64,000 bases of DNA. It comes from a virus. The notes beneath the pieces are model-generated. The model was not told the origin of the DNA. It saw only the letters and a program-made list of their open reading frames with translations, and ran no database searches. The position numbers and the translations under genes were made by a program. The DNA lies in the IMG/VR virus record IMGVR_UViG_3300024353_000005, positions 17,675-81,674 of that record. The stretch is one strand, 5' to 3'. Shown one piece after another: positions 31,708-39,209 of this stretch; position 1 is the stretch's first letter, and the number at the start of each line of letters is the position of its first letter.

Positions 31708-31941
31708 TTATTCTTGAAAATCAACTTTAGTCCCATTCTCATAATAAGCCTCGTCTGGATGATTTTGGCAGTATCCAAACTCTATCCCAAAGTCATTGTA
31801 AGCCCAGAAAGACTTGAGGCACTTCGGGCACCTGCCCCTTGATACCCAGAATTTTGTCCCTAAGTGTTTAATCAAAGCATAACAAATATCTAAAAACCAA
31901 ATTATTACAAATATAATATATATTAACAAAAATTTATTCAT
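31708..31941 (-). CDS. Membrane protein with cytoplasmic zinc motif, 77 aa
   Basis: ATG 31941 (TAGGAGA upstream). One membrane helix (residues 4-23), then CPKCLKSFW and a later CQNHPDE, a probable zinc finger. Unknown. Confidence 0.55.
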   Translation of the reverse strand: MNKFLLIYIIFVIIWFLDICYALIKHLGTKFWVSRGRCPKCLKSFWAYNDFGIEFGYCQNHPDEAYYENGTKVDFQE

Positions 31942-31951
31942 TTTTATTCTC

Positions 31952-32206
31952 CTAATCCTCATCGTAAATAAATCCGCACTCGCTACAAACAACCTCATAA
32001 CTGCCCCTACTGCTTCGCATAACTATATCCCCACCGCAGACTATACAAGGTCTTTTCCTGTTGGTATATTCCAGCCTTTCTTCAGAAGATAAATTTCTAA
32101 ATCTCGCCTCACCATCCAAAAACTGTAACCCTCTGAGGGCATTTTTTATGTTGGCAAGCTCAGTTTCTAAAGTCCGCAATTCTTGGTCTGTTAGGTAGTA
32201 ATACAT
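31952..32206 (-). CDS. Zinc-ribbon protein, 84 aa
   Basis: Helical first half (TDQELRTLETELANIKNALR), then CIVCGGDIV and CSECGFIYDED, a zinc ribbon with acidic end. Unknown role; reminiscent of small transcription-factor-like ribbons. Confidence 0.6.
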   Translation of the reverse strand: MYYYLTDQELRTLETELANIKNALRGLQFLDGEARFRNLSSEERLEYTNRKRPCIVCGGDIVMRSSRGSYEVVCSECGFIYDED

Positions 32207-32207
32207 T

Positions 32208-32360
32208 TTATTTCTCTTGCCCCTTTAACTTCTTACTAAAACATTCTTCCGAACAGATAGTATGACAACAGTTCTCTATAAACCATTTTTTGCGATAAGG
32301 ATTATCAAAATCTTCTTCTTTGCCACATATATCACAAATAATAATTCTTTTTATCCCCAT
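32208..32360 (-). CDS. Small zinc protein, 50 aa
   Basis: CDICGKEEDF and CCHTICSEEC provide several cysteines, as in MYM/FCS-type fingers. Unknown. Confidence 0.5.
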   Translation of the reverse strand: MGIKRIIICDICGKEEDFDNPYRKKWFIENCCHTICSEECFSKKLKGQEK

Positions 32361-32361
32361 T

Positions 32362-32538
32362 TTATTTCTCCCAATTTTCTCTCGGTCTCAATTCCTCGAC
32401 CTTATACTGCCTGCAAGCTGGGCAATAGCAGTCATCATTCAAATCGCATTCACAGTCGATACATCTGCCCGTCTTTATCATTTCCTCTGCTCTCTGTTCC
32501 TGATTTATAAAGTAAAGTAAATCGCCTAATTCTCCCAT
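32362..32538 (-). CDS. Small zinc protein, 58 aa
   Basis: CIDCECDLNDDCYCPACRQY is a dense cysteine cluster similar to the DksA/TraR zinc finger, but the coiled-coil half of DksA is absent apart from a short N-terminal helix. DksA-like role is a guess. Confidence 0.55.
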   Translation of the reverse strand: MGELGDLLYFINQEQRAEEMIKTGRCIDCECDLNDDCYCPACRQYKVEELRPRENWEK

Positions 32539-32539
32539 C

Positions 32540-32896
32540 TTACTCTCCTTTTAATAATTCTGGGCTTTCATATATGTTGCCTATAATCTCTATCATTTTA
32601 GTTTGTTTTAATATATTGCTATAACCGCTTTCCTCGAACTTCACAATAAAACTTCTATCTATTATTATATCTTTGCCCTCTTCTGTTTTGACTTTAGGAA
32701 CAAAAAGTCTAACTATATTTTTTTCATATATTTCTTTACCATTCTTATCCTTAAGGCCAGTATATTGTTGAATATCTATCGCTGTAATAAATCTTAATTC
32801 GCATTTAGTAAAAAATCTACTTAAAGTCAGGAACTTATCAGAATAGATAAATCTATTTGCTCTTTTATCCCAAGCCCTAAACTTTATCTCTCTCAT
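32540..32896 (-). CDS. YopX family phage protein
   Basis: From ATG 32896: MREIKFRAWDKRANRFIYSD, then QQYTGLKDKNGKEIYEKNIV, then GNIYESPELL. This is the diagnostic pattern of the YopX (TIGR01671) family of phage proteins, of unknown function. The longer start would only overlap the upstream gene. Confidence 0.85.
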   Translation of the reverse strand: MREIKFRAWDKRANRFIYSDKFLTLSRFFTKCELRFITAIDIQQYTGLKDKNGKEIYEKNIVRLFVPKVKTEEGKDIIIDRSFIVKFEESGYSNILKQTKMIEIIGNIYESPELLKGE

Positions 32897-32897
32897 C

Positions 32898-33155
32898 TCA
32901 ATACTCCTTCCCAGCAACCTTAACTCGTTCTATGGTTTGCAAATTGACAGTTCGGAAAGCATTTTTATTCATATCAAAAACAGTAAGCAATCCCTTGAGA
33001 ATAGGATAGTATCTCATACCCTTACCAGTAACCCCTTTCTTCACTCCGAGCCGACAATTCATACTTCGCCGAGTCCCGTCCTTCTTGGTAAAGACGATGT
33101 TCATTATCCTGCCATTGGAGTCTTGGATTTTCTTCAGCATTTCGGATTGGGTCAT
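32898..33155 (-). CDS. SH3-barrel-like phage protein (DUF2693/WYL_2-like)
   Basis: FTKKDGTRRSMNCRLGVKKG, LTVFDMNKNAFRTVNLQTIE and VAGKEY fit the small phage SH3-beta-barrel family. Function unknown, perhaps nucleic-acid related. ATGA overlap with its neighbour. Confidence 0.72.
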   Translation of the reverse strand: MTQSEMLKKIQDSNGRIMNIVFTKKDGTRRSMNCRLGVKKGVTGKGMRYYPILKGLLTVFDMNKNAFRTVNLQTIERVKVAGKEY

Positions 33156-33325
33156 TTTAGTTTCCTTTCTTTAGCATACTTATCTATTTTTATATAACTT
33201 CCTTTTGCCACCATTCTTTTTGTATAACATTGAGGACATAATTTCATAGCCACTACTTCTGGAGTATATGCTTTTACTCTAAATTTCTTTTTACAATCTT
33301 GGCAAGTAAATATTTTATCTTTCAT
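33152..33325 (-). CDS. Small zinc-ribbon protein, 57 aa
   Basis: CQDCKKKFRV and CPQCYTKRMV form a zinc ribbon. It is the first gene after the promoter at 33355-33383, with a short leader and AAGGAGA. Unknown. Confidence 0.6.
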   Translation of the reverse strand: MKDKIFTCQDCKKKFRVKAYTPEVVAMKLCPQCYTKRMVAKGSYIKIDKYAKERKLK

Positions 33326-33354
33326 TTAAAATCTCCTTTCCAAGTCTCACTATA

Positions 33355-33383
33355 AGTATACCATATTTTAGGGTGTTTGTCAA
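33355..33383 (-). promoter_or_regulatory. Sigma70-like promoter of the c-di-GMP enzyme operon
   Basis: Minus strand: TTGACA (33383-33378), 17 bp, TATACT (33360-33355). The -35 box overlaps the stop codon of the upstream gene (33380). It would drive the genes from 33325 down to the REC-GGDEF-HD-GYP gene. Confidence 0.82.
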
Positions 33384-33796
33384 GTTTTATTTTTATATTC
33401 TTTTAGCAGAATGCTCGCTATTCTGGATGCGTTTCTTTCTAACTTCTGCCTAACATGGCTATTTATATCCACGACATTCGTTCTCCATTCCTCAAAATAT
33501 TTTCCAAACCATCTGGGGTATCTATATTTCTGCAAGTAATGAGCGGTTTCGTGTGCTACTATAAAATATAGTCTATCAAAAAACTTCATTGGTGGGACTG
33601 CTTCTGCGTATCTATTTATATCCTTAAATTCCTTTAAAAACTTTAATCCATACAATAAAAAATTTTCGTTTTGTTTATAAGTACAATTTGGATATAAAAA
33701 GTTAAATTCTATTTCAATAAGAGGCAGTTCAAGCCTCTTCATAATTTCCCAACTCCACTGCCTAATCACATTTTTTAATTGCTCATTCTCATCCAT
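33380..33796 (-). CDS. Zinc-metalloprotease-like (HExxH) protein
   Basis: FIVAHETAHYLQ is a zinc-protease HExxH helix; the surrounding helices (DRLYF before; KYFEEWRTNVVDINSHV after) resemble SprT-like small proteases. ATG 33796 has GAGG at a good distance; an alternative ATG at 33838 adds 14 residues but has a poorly spaced ribosome site. Substrate unknown. Confidence 0.65.
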   Translation of the reverse strand: MDENEQLKNVIRQWSWEIMKRLELPLIEIEFNFLYPNCTYKQNENFLLYGLKFLKEFKDINRYAEAVPPMKFFDRLYFIVAHETAHYLQKYRYPRWFGKYFEEWRTNVVDINSHVRQKLERNASRIASILLKEYKNKT

Positions 33797-33838
33797 TTTA
33801 ACATCCTCGATTTTGGGGTTTACTTTTCTAAGTTGCAT

Positions 33839-34129
33839 TTCCCTACTTTTTCACTTTTCGCAATATCAGTTAAGCAACTCATTATTTTTGCTATCATAAC
33901 CTCGTTCGCATTAAGAAGTTATATCCATTTACTACACAATGTAGTATTACTATAAGATATAGATTTATTATAATCTGAAGCAAGTCTAGTTCTCAAAATC
34001 GCCAATTTTTCGCCTATATCCTCCTATCATAAAAAGAGTTATGCCAATCTTCAACAAAATATAGTAGAAATCGTACTATTGTTATATATTATATATGCTC
34101 TATATAGTAACTGATAATATAGGATCGGT
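33839..34129. promoter_or_regulatory. AT-rich intergenic region with TACTA/TAGTA palindromes
   Basis: No gene is seen in this 291-bp gap. It holds TACTACACAATGTAGTA (33930-33946, 7-bp arms), a TTACTATAAGATATAG half-match beside it, ATAGTAGAAATCGTACTAT (34061-34079, 6-bp arms) and TATATTATATATGC runs. The arms resemble those in the 43.0-43.2 kb region, suggesting one regulator for both. Confidence 0.55.
33967..33996 (-). promoter_or_regulatory. Promoter candidate with operators near its start
   Basis: Minus strand: TTGAGA (33996-33991), 18 bp, TATAAT (33972-33967). Palindromes lie just downstream at about 33930-33960, at and after the predicted start site, so a regulator could block it. Confidence 0.55.
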
Positions 34130-34288
34130 TTAGGGATTTAGTTTATCATTTACTTGAAATTTCTTATATGCCTTTTCTGCCCGTTCAGCATAAGCAAACC
34201 AGTAATCCTTTTTCTTGGTATTGCCAGCTTTTTCAAACTGTTCGGCTTTCTTAAGTGCCTCGTTTACCAGAGTCATATTGTAAGACAT
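34130..34288 (-). CDS. Small helical protein, 52 aa
   Basis: MSYNMTLVNEALKKAEQFEK, then KKKDYWFAYAERAEKAYKKF: a TPR-like or MIT-like helix pair. Unknown function. Confidence 0.55.
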   Translation of the reverse strand: MSYNMTLVNEALKKAEQFEKAGNTKKKDYWFAYAERAEKAYKKFQVNDKLNP

Positions 34289-34352
34289 TTTAGTTCTCCT
34301 TTTTTATATTTCTCATAAACGCAATTAAATCTACAATTCTTTTCTGTAGCTA

Positions 34353-34526
34353 TTAAATTAGTCCATTGTCTCCATTTTTTAACAAATCTATATATTTTAC
34401 AATAGAAAAACCTAAGACTAAACCACCTAAAGGCTCTCCAATTAATAATGCGATTAATCCTATAACAGAGAAAACAGTAAACCCTACAGTATGAAATATT
34501 TTTTTTCGCAATGTAAGTTTAATCAT
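34353..34526 (-). CDS. Small membrane protein, 57 aa
   Basis: Two hydrophobic stretches (about 12-29 and 33-46), a basic N-terminus and polar end. Unknown. Confidence 0.5.
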   Translation of the reverse strand: MIKLTLRKKIFHTVGFTVFSVIGLIALLIGEPLGGLVLGFSIVKYIDLLKNGDNGLI

Positions 34527-34543
34527 TTTATTCTTCCTTTCAA

Positions 34544-34672
34544 TTATATATACTCGTTATGATAACTTAATTCTCTAACACAATTTTCATAAGTTCCAGT
34601 ATAAACACAATGGCTAAAGATATAAGCTGAATAAGTCCCATCATTATTTTTAATAATTCTAACTGCTCGCAC
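34544..34672 (-). CDS. Small hypothetical protein with GTG start, 42 aa
   Basis: Starts with GTG 34672, supported by AAGGAG 8 bp upstream; reads VRAVRIIKNNDGTYSAYIFS to TAA. Short beta-hairpin-like peptide. Unknown. Confidence 0.5.
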   Translation of the reverse strand: MRAVRIIKNNDGTYSAYIFSHCVYTGTYENCVRELSYHNEYI

Positions 34673-34677
34673 TTTAT

Positions 34678-34914
34678 TTACTCCTTATATTCTGCATTTG
34701 TAGATTTTCTTATAGTAACATTATTTACATTTAATTCTGCATCAATAGCTACTGCTAATCTTTCAGCGTATTTAAAAGCACATTCATATGGTTGTCCTAG
34801 TCCTAATTCTAATTTCATTGTTACAGTATAAATTTCTACAACTTCTAAGTCATATCCTCCAGCGTCTCCTAATTTCCATACATTAATTTTTAAACCATTA
34901 TACATTTTAGCCAT
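34678..34914 (-). CDS. Hypothetical protein, 78 aa
   Basis: Alpha-beta protein (YNGLKINVWKLGDAGGYDLE, then CAFKYAERLAVAIDAEL). Overlaps the upstream gene by 8 bp. Unrecognised. Confidence 0.55.
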   Translation of the reverse strand: MAKMYNGLKINVWKLGDAGGYDLEVVEIYTVTMKLELGLGQPYECAFKYAERLAVAIDAELNVNNVTIRKSTNAEYKE

Positions 34915-35152
34915 TATTTTTTCTCTTTCTCTTTAGTTTCTTTTTCCGTCTTGTTCTTTTCTTAGGCTGTTTCTCAAAGTATTCCCTCTCCTTTTGTTTA
35001 TGTATCTCAAGCCACCTTAAGTATTTTTGAGCTTGGTTAAGAGCCTTCCTCTGCCTCTCATTCCCTCTTTCTTCAAACTGTCGGCTCAATTCTAAATCTT
35101 CGGCTATTACGAGCCAGAAAGTCAAATTTTTTGGCATCTTAGGCTTTTTCAT
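34907..35152 (-). CDS. Basic-tailed helical protein, 81 aa
   Basis: Long charged helix and a C-terminal run of Lys/Arg (KKRTRRKKKLKRKRKNNG), which suggests nucleic-acid binding. Unknown. Confidence 0.55.
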   Translation of the reverse strand: MKKPKMPKNLTFWLVIAEDLELSRQFEERGNERQRKALNQAQKYLRWLEIHKQKEREYFEKQPKKRTRRKKKLKRKRKNNG

Positions 35153-35403
35153 TTTATCTCCTTTAAATATTTTTTAAGACATCTATTACAAGGAACATAT
35201 CCAAAATGCCTCATATAAAATCTATCTAAAGAAAACTTTTCTTTCCGAGTTTTCCACGAAAGTAAACCATTATACCTTTCCCAGACAAACTGTAAGACAC
35301 AACATAGAGGGTATCTATATCTAAACACTCCCCCCACAAAATCAGCTAATAAACCTTTGAAAGTTGTTTTTTTATAGCAACAAGCATAATCAATATCTTT
35401 CAT
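35149..35403 (-). CDS. Conserved small phage protein with PLCCVLQFV and CxxC, 84 aa
   Basis: YRYPLCCVLQFVWERYNG and GYVPCNRCLKKYL match a pattern seen in many phage and metagenomic proteins (RYPxCCVLxFV...VPCxxC). Likely metal binding through these cysteines; function unknown. Confidence 0.65.
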   Translation of the reverse strand: MKDIDYACCYKKTTFKGLLADFVGGVFRYRYPLCCVLQFVWERYNGLLSWKTRKEKFSLDRFYMRHFGYVPCNRCLKKYLKEIK

Positions 35404-35404
35404 T

Positions 35405-35659
35405 TTATTTACCCCATATAAAATACAATATTTTAAGCATTTTTTCCATCAATTTCGGCACAGTATTGTAAGTTTCCTTAATTATATCTTCTGTTCGTTC
35501 AAGTCCATTTTTCTTTATAGACTCCCTCACACAGTCATATATTCTAGCCCTGGCCAAAATTTTAATCGCTTCTTCTGGAGTATATCCCTCTTTATTTTTA
35601 TCAATAAAAGGATAATTCTCTCCCATCTCATCATATTGTCTATCGCTATCGAATATCAT
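35405..35659 (-). CDS. Hypothetical helical protein, 84 aa
   Basis: Acidic start (MIFDSDRQYDEMGENYPFID) then amphipathic helices. No family. Confidence 0.55.
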   Translation of the reverse strand: MIFDSDRQYDEMGENYPFIDKNKEGYTPEEAIKILARARIYDCVRESIKKNGLERTEDIIKETYNTVPKLMEKMLKILYFIWGK

Positions 35660-35872
35660 TTAATCCTCCTCTAATAGTTCTTCTACCTCACAAAAATTAT
35701 CTCCAAATTCTTCTTTGAGAAGTTTTACATCTTCTTCGTCATTCAAATCCATACCAGCACTTTGTAAAATATCTTCAGCAATAGTATCTTGCCCATACAT
35801 TAATACTGTTCTTACTGCTATAAGTATTCCTCTTGTTAAATACTCTTTTTGTATCTTTGTTAAATTACTCAT
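35660..35872 (-). CDS. Acidic small protein, 70 aa
   Basis: Helical first half and strongly acidic second half (DLNDEEDVKLLKEEFGDNFC, EVEELLEED). Possible DNA mimic by charge, but no evidence beyond composition. Confidence 0.55.
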   Translation of the reverse strand: MSNLTKIQKEYLTRGILIAVRTVLMYGQDTIAEDILQSAGMDLNDEEDVKLLKEEFGDNFCEVEELLEED

Positions 35873-35979
35873 TTTATTCTCCTTTTATAATTAGATTTTC
35901 TAACAATAATACTTGCTATCAAAAGAGGGATTAGCAAAACCAATAAAGTGCCGAGTAATATGTTTACAAATTCATTCAT
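35869..35979 (-). CDS. Small membrane peptide, 36 aa
   Basis: One membrane helix (LLGTLLVLLIPLLIASIIV) with basic tail; TGA overlaps the next ATG. Unknown. Confidence 0.5.
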   Translation of the reverse strand: MNEFVNILLGTLLVLLIPLLIASIIVRKSNYKRRIK

Positions 35980-35980
35980 T

Positions 35981-36151
35981 TTATCCTCCTGTATATTTAT
36001 CCTTTATGCTTTGCTCGTCTCCGATACTTCTTGTTTCTATAGTTCTATTGCAAGTTTTACAAAGGCCAGCATAAACTCTTTTAGTTTCATCATATTGCAA
36101 TTCTATAATCTCTCTACATTTTGAGCATTTAAAGACTTTGTAGATAATCAT
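35981..36151 (-). CDS. Small zinc-ribbon protein, 56 aa
   Basis: CSKCREIIEL and CKTCNRTIET are two zinc knuckles; its end supplies CAGGAGG for the following membrane peptide. Unknown. Confidence 0.55.
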   Translation of the reverse strand: MIIYKVFKCSKCREIIELQYDETKRVYAGLCKTCNRTIETRSIGDEQSIKDKYTGG

Positions 36152-36609
36152 TTTAAATCCTTTCCCTCGATTTGGTATTGTAGTGCTTCTGCTATATGCT
36201 GGCCTTTGAGTTCTTTGGAGTCGTCTAATTCTGCGATAGTCTTTCCTACCCTAATAGTAGAAGATAACTCTTTACAATTAAGGTTAAGTTCTTTCATAGC
36301 AGTTTTCAAAAGTTCTTTTGCTTCCCCATCTATCTTTTCTTCAAAAGTGATATCTTCAAATCTAATATCTGGAGCTTTAACTGTAATATCTGTATAAGGT
36401 AAAGCCTTTTGATATTCTTCTATTTCTTTTAGTTCGCAAGAACATTCCCTATTTTTACTCAAATAATTTCCACAGGGGCAAGGTTTGAAGGCAGGAAGAG
36501 TAGCCCCCTCGTAAATTTCAGGATTGTTCGTAATAATTTTATAGGTGTGTTTACCTGCTTTTGCTACCTCAATAGCTCTTTCAACTAAAGGGCTAATTTT
36601 TACTTTCAT
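36148..36609 (-). CDS. ComM/YifB C-terminal-like protein lacking the AAA+ core
   Basis: KPCPCGNYLSKNRECSCELK followed by EIEEYQKAL matches the zinc loop of ComM (NPCPCGYxGDxxRECRCxxxQIxxY). LNLNCKELSSTIRVGKTIAE and GQHIAEALQYQ match the Mg_chelatase_C domain at the ComM end. Walker A and B motifs of the helicase are absent. ComM drives branch migration in transformation. This phage form could bind DNA or the host helicase; inference only. Confidence 0.72.
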   Translation of the reverse strand: MKVKISPLVERAIEVAKAGKHTYKIITNNPEIYEGATLPAFKPCPCGNYLSKNRECSCELKEIEEYQKALPYTDITVKAPDIRFEDITFEEKIDGEAKELLKTAMKELNLNCKELSSTIRVGKTIAELDDSKELKGQHIAEALQYQIEGKDLK

Positions 36610-36637
36610 TTGATTTTCCTTTCTTTTAAAGTAAGTA

Positions 36638-36700
36638 GCGGTTTAACCCTATATCCACCGCAAAGGTTTCGGGAAGCAGGAGGCGACCTGCAATATCCTT
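36638..36700 (-). other. Structured intergenic RNA element B
   Basis: Minus strand: GCAGG-TCGCCT-CCTGC (36691-36676), TTCCCGAAACC, then GCGGT-GGATATAGGGTTAA-ACCGC (36661-36638). No T-run. The loop GATATAGGGTTAAA is nearly the same as in element A (GATATAGGTTAAA). It lies just before the ComM-like gene. Confidence 0.45.
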
Positions 36701-36703
36701 ATT

Positions 36704-36892
36704 TTATCCTTCAAGTTTTCCAAGTATTAACAAACTTAATATGATTATTGATGTTGTCAAAACAATCCTTAATGTGCTTCTATATATTTTTATTCTCTTA
36801 TTATCTCTTTCATTTTTTCCTCCCATATATTCTATTATTTCAGCGGTCTTTCCAAATAAATCATACATAAAAGGATGATTTAACAATTTCAT
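36704..36892 (-). CDS. Small C-terminal membrane-anchored protein, 62 aa
   Basis: ATG 36892 (GGGGTG upstream). Basic middle (KNERDNKRIKIYR) and one C-terminal helix (VLTTSIIILSLLIL). First gene after the promoter at 36938-36966. Unknown. Confidence 0.5.
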   Translation of the reverse strand: MKLLNHPFMYDLFGKTAEIIEYMGGKNERDNKRIKIYRSTLRIVLTTSIIILSLLILGKLEG

Positions 36893-36937
36893 TTTACACC
36901 CCATTCTTAAAAAGTCAATAAGTATAATCCTATCTTA

Positions 36938-36966
36938 AGTATACCACATAAAATCCATTTTGTCAA
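36938..36966 (-). promoter_or_regulatory. Strong sigma70-like promoter
   Basis: Minus strand: TTGACA (36966-36961), 17 bp, TATACT (36943-36938), preceded by TGTGG as in the other promoters. Reads into the gene at 36892. The rest of the 36893-37163 gap shows only a short CGCTTTTAAGCG hairpin. Confidence 0.85.
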
Positions 36967-37163
36967 GTGTCTATTTTAAAATTCTTTTTTAACCCTCAAG
37001 TATTTCAAGTTTAATTGTTAAGTAAAAAAGTCCCCATATTTCGCTTTTAAGCGATTATTTTATTTTGGCATAGCAAACCACTAAAAAAGTTAGTTCGTTA
37101 AAAATTCAAGGGCAAATCTGTCCAGAATAAGAAGACAAAGCAAGTATGGCAACCTTAACCCAG

Positions 37164-37364
37164 TCATTTCTTTTGGCTCTCTTGTAAGTTCTTTTTCAAG
37201 TAATGATTAGCAAATACTCTGGCTGTTTCATTTAACATCATAAAATTGTCAACCTTTTGCCAAAGTTCTAAAGTTTCCTTAATCAAGCCTACCGCATAAA
37301 AGTATTTAAAATCTCTGCAATCCTCATTTATAACTTCTGCTAATTCTCTGACTGTCATCATTTT
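37164..37364 (-). CDS. Hypothetical protein, 66 aa
   Basis: Start ATGATG at 37364 with AAGGTGGAG upstream. Helical: MMTVRELAEVINEDCRDFKY. Unrecognised. Confidence 0.55.
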   Translation of the reverse strand, partial: KMMTVRELAEVINEDCRDFKYFYAVGLIKETLELWQKVDNFMMLNETARVFANHYLKKNLQESQKK

Positions 37365-37383
37365 ATATCTCCACCTTTTGTTT

Positions 37384-37542
37384 TTATAGTTCTTCTTTAT
37401 ATAAACAATCAAAATTTTTACAATCATTAGCTTTCTTACATCTAGAACACTTTAATTGCCTTATTTGTTTTTCTTGTCTTTGTATTTGCTTTTTCAAACT
37501 TTCATTTTCTTCCTTATACATTTCAAAAATAGTCTTTGGCAT
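37384..37542 (-). CDS. Coiled-coil protein with C-terminal cysteines, 52 aa
   Basis: Begins MPKTIFEMYKEENESLKKQI; a coiled coil then CSRCKKANDCKNFDC, likely zinc binding. Unknown. Confidence 0.55.
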   Translation of the reverse strand: MPKTIFEMYKEENESLKKQIQRQEKQIRQLKCSRCKKANDCKNFDCLYKEEL

Positions 37543-37560
37543 TCTATATCACCACCCTTT

Positions 37561-37752
37561 TTATTCTGGTAAGTTCTTTATAAGCTCTGTCTTTTTAGGA
37601 TCATCCCTAAGTATAGCCAAAATAGTAATAATATCTCTTAAGTGTTGTCCTTCGTGTAAAGAGTAACCTAAGTCCTTTTGGCCTGTCAAGGCTTTTAATC
37701 TCGCCTCAAAGCCTTTTATTGCTCTGCTTCTTAACTGCTGATTAAGTGCCAT
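37561..37752 (-). CDS. Hypothetical helical protein, 63 aa
   Basis: MALNQQLRSRAIKGFEARLK, then HLRDIITILAILRDDPKKTE. Two helices; no family. Confidence 0.55.
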   Translation of the reverse strand: MALNQQLRSRAIKGFEARLKALTGQKDLGYSLHEGQHLRDIITILAILRDDPKKTELIKNLPE

Positions 37753-37775
37753 TTTACTGCCTCCTTCTTTGTTTT

Positions 37776-38039
37776 TTATTTAGGCTCAAAATAATATGGA
37801 GTCCCACCTCTATAAGGATATATTGTAAATGTCCCATCTCCCCATACTCTTAAACAATGTTTACAACGATTGTCTTTCTTTACTTTTAAAACTAAATCGT
37901 CTATCCCCTTAAAAAACGGCTCTCTAATACATTTTAAGTAAAGAGACTTTTTAGTATCGGTTGTTATTTTCCAATCCCCTCCATCGTATTCTGTACCACC
38001 TCCAGAAACATATACACACTTCAAAAAATCGTTTTTCAT
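37776..38039 (-). CDS. Hypothetical beta-rich protein, 87 aa
   Basis: Contains CVYVSGGGTEYDGG and CKHCLRVWGDGTFTIYPYRG; probable zinc pair in a small beta fold. Unknown. Confidence 0.55.
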   Translation of the reverse strand: MKNDFLKCVYVSGGGTEYDGGDWKITTDTKKSLYLKCIREPFFKGIDDLVLKVKKDNRCKHCLRVWGDGTFTIYPYRGGTPYYFEPK

Positions 38040-38206
38040 TTTATCTTACCAGTTCCTTTACAGTTAGGGCATTTTTTAACTATATTTTTATTGCCTTTTA
38101 TTCCCAAAAATAAATATCCCCAACCTTTACAGCCTTTACAATATCCTTTAGGATAATTTTTATATTTAGCAATTAACTCTTTATCTGTTAGTCTTTCTGT
38201 TTTCAT
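38036..38206 (-). CDS. Small DnaJ-like zinc protein, 56 aa
   Basis: CKGCKGWGYLFLG and CPNCKGTGKIK are the paired CxxCxGxG knuckles of DnaJ zinc domains. One of at least three such proteins in the window. ATGA overlap. Confidence 0.58.
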   Translation of the reverse strand: MKTERLTDKELIAKYKNYPKGYCKGCKGWGYLFLGIKGNKNIVKKCPNCKGTGKIK

Positions 38207-38225
38207 TTTTTAATCCTCCTCTATC

Positions 38226-38456
38226 TTATAAGTAAAAATAGTGTACATCTTTTGTAATATCATACAATATCAATAAGTTTTTATTCTGGCTATATTCTGC
38301 CCGCTTTATTTGTCGATGTAAAGGTATAACATCGGATATATTATAAAAGTCTTTCTTTGATACTCTGCTCGCATTTTCTACAGCTTGAGCCATTTCTGTA
38401 GCATCGTTAAAAATCTCTGTGTAATTTATACAATTACAGGTATATTGAGCTTTCAT
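38226..38456 (-). CDS. Hypothetical protein, 76 aa
   Basis: MKAQYTCNCINYTEIFNDAT at the start; mixed fold. First gene after the promoter at 38501-38529 (TTGGAGGAG before ATG). Unrecognised. Confidence 0.55.
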   Translation of the reverse strand: MKAQYTCNCINYTEIFNDATEMAQAVENASRVSKKDFYNISDVIPLHRQIKRAEYSQNKNLLILYDITKDVHYFYL

Positions 38457-38500
38457 TGTAAAGTCTCCTCCAAAAAAGTTAAGTAAATCTAATCTCTATA

Positions 38501-38529
38501 AGTATACCATAAAAATCCCGAAAAGTCAA
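38501..38529 (-). promoter_or_regulatory. Sigma70-like promoter
   Basis: Minus strand: TTGACT (38529-38524), 17 bp, TATACT (38506-38501). Shares the spacer end TTTTTATGG with other promoters of the set. Confidence 0.8.
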
Positions 38530-38822
38530 GAGCAAATCTTAAAATAAGCAATCGAGCTACGAGAAGCCAAAGTTAGAAATAATCAAAAAAAGCCACTCAA
38601 ACAATCTAAACCAATCAAAAAAATTAACAAAGCCAACCTATGCCCCAAATTCCCATAAGTGCCAAACGAGCCTAAAGTATCCAAAACAAACTTTCCGCAA
38701 CCTTTAACAGTTAATAAAGTTAAGTAAGATACACAAGCCCAAAGTGTAGTAAGTGTATATAAGTGACAAGAGGGCCTGCCCAGCGACTCCACTCATACAC
38801 TATCATAAAGAGCCATCGTCGG

Positions 38823-38850
38823 AGAAAGTGCAATCCCACTTTTTTATTTT
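38823..38850 (+). terminator. Plus-strand intrinsic terminator in a gap without a clear gene
   Basis: AAAGTG-CAATCC-CACTTT followed by TTTATTTT. The surrounding 38530-38866 gap has no convincing gene on either strand, so this could end a short plus-strand RNA or block antisense transcription. Confidence 0.5.
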
Positions 38851-38866
38851 CTAGCTCATTATAAAT

Positions 38867-39004
38867 TTAGTCTCCATATCCTACGCCCGAATTGTACCCA
38901 TCTCCAAAGCCATCGTCGTAAATTTTATTTAGTATATCCCGCTTTTCCTCATTAGTCTTGGCCTTGTTTATAGCCTTTAAGTATTTTGTAATGTATTTGT
39001 CCAT
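38867..39004 (-). CDS. Small Gly/Asp-rich-tailed protein, 45 aa
   Basis: MDKYITKYLKAINKAKTNEE then an end DDGFGDGYNSGVGYGD. GGGGAGGTG precedes the start. Unknown. Confidence 0.5.
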   Translation of the reverse strand: MDKYITKYLKAINKAKTNEEKRDILNKIYDDGFGDGYNSGVGYGD

Positions 39005-39059
39005 CTTTTCTCACCTCCCCTAAGTTTAAATCCTCGTCGAGCAAATAAGTATTCTCCTT

Positions 39060-39143
39060 TTATCCTAAGTTAATCATCACAAGAATAAAGCAGATCAAAG
39101 CAAGTACAGCATACCCCAGCAATATAATTAGTAGTGGTCTCAT
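39060..39143 (-). CDS. Tiny membrane peptide, 27 aa
   Basis: MRPLLIILLGYAVLALICFI: one helix. No good ribosome site, so low confidence. Confidence 0.35.
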   Translation of the reverse strand: MRPLLIILLGYAVLALICFILVMINLG

Positions 39144-39209
39144 TTTTTTATATCCCCAAAGTGTAACAGTTATTTTTAAGTGTTAAGATTATCTACGCCT
39201 TTTTTAAGT

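Noticed and set aside
38583-38792. 69-codon minus-strand frame with GTG start
   Set aside because: No ribosome site, unlike neighbours in codon use, and it lies upstream of the promoter at 38501 in a gap with other signals.
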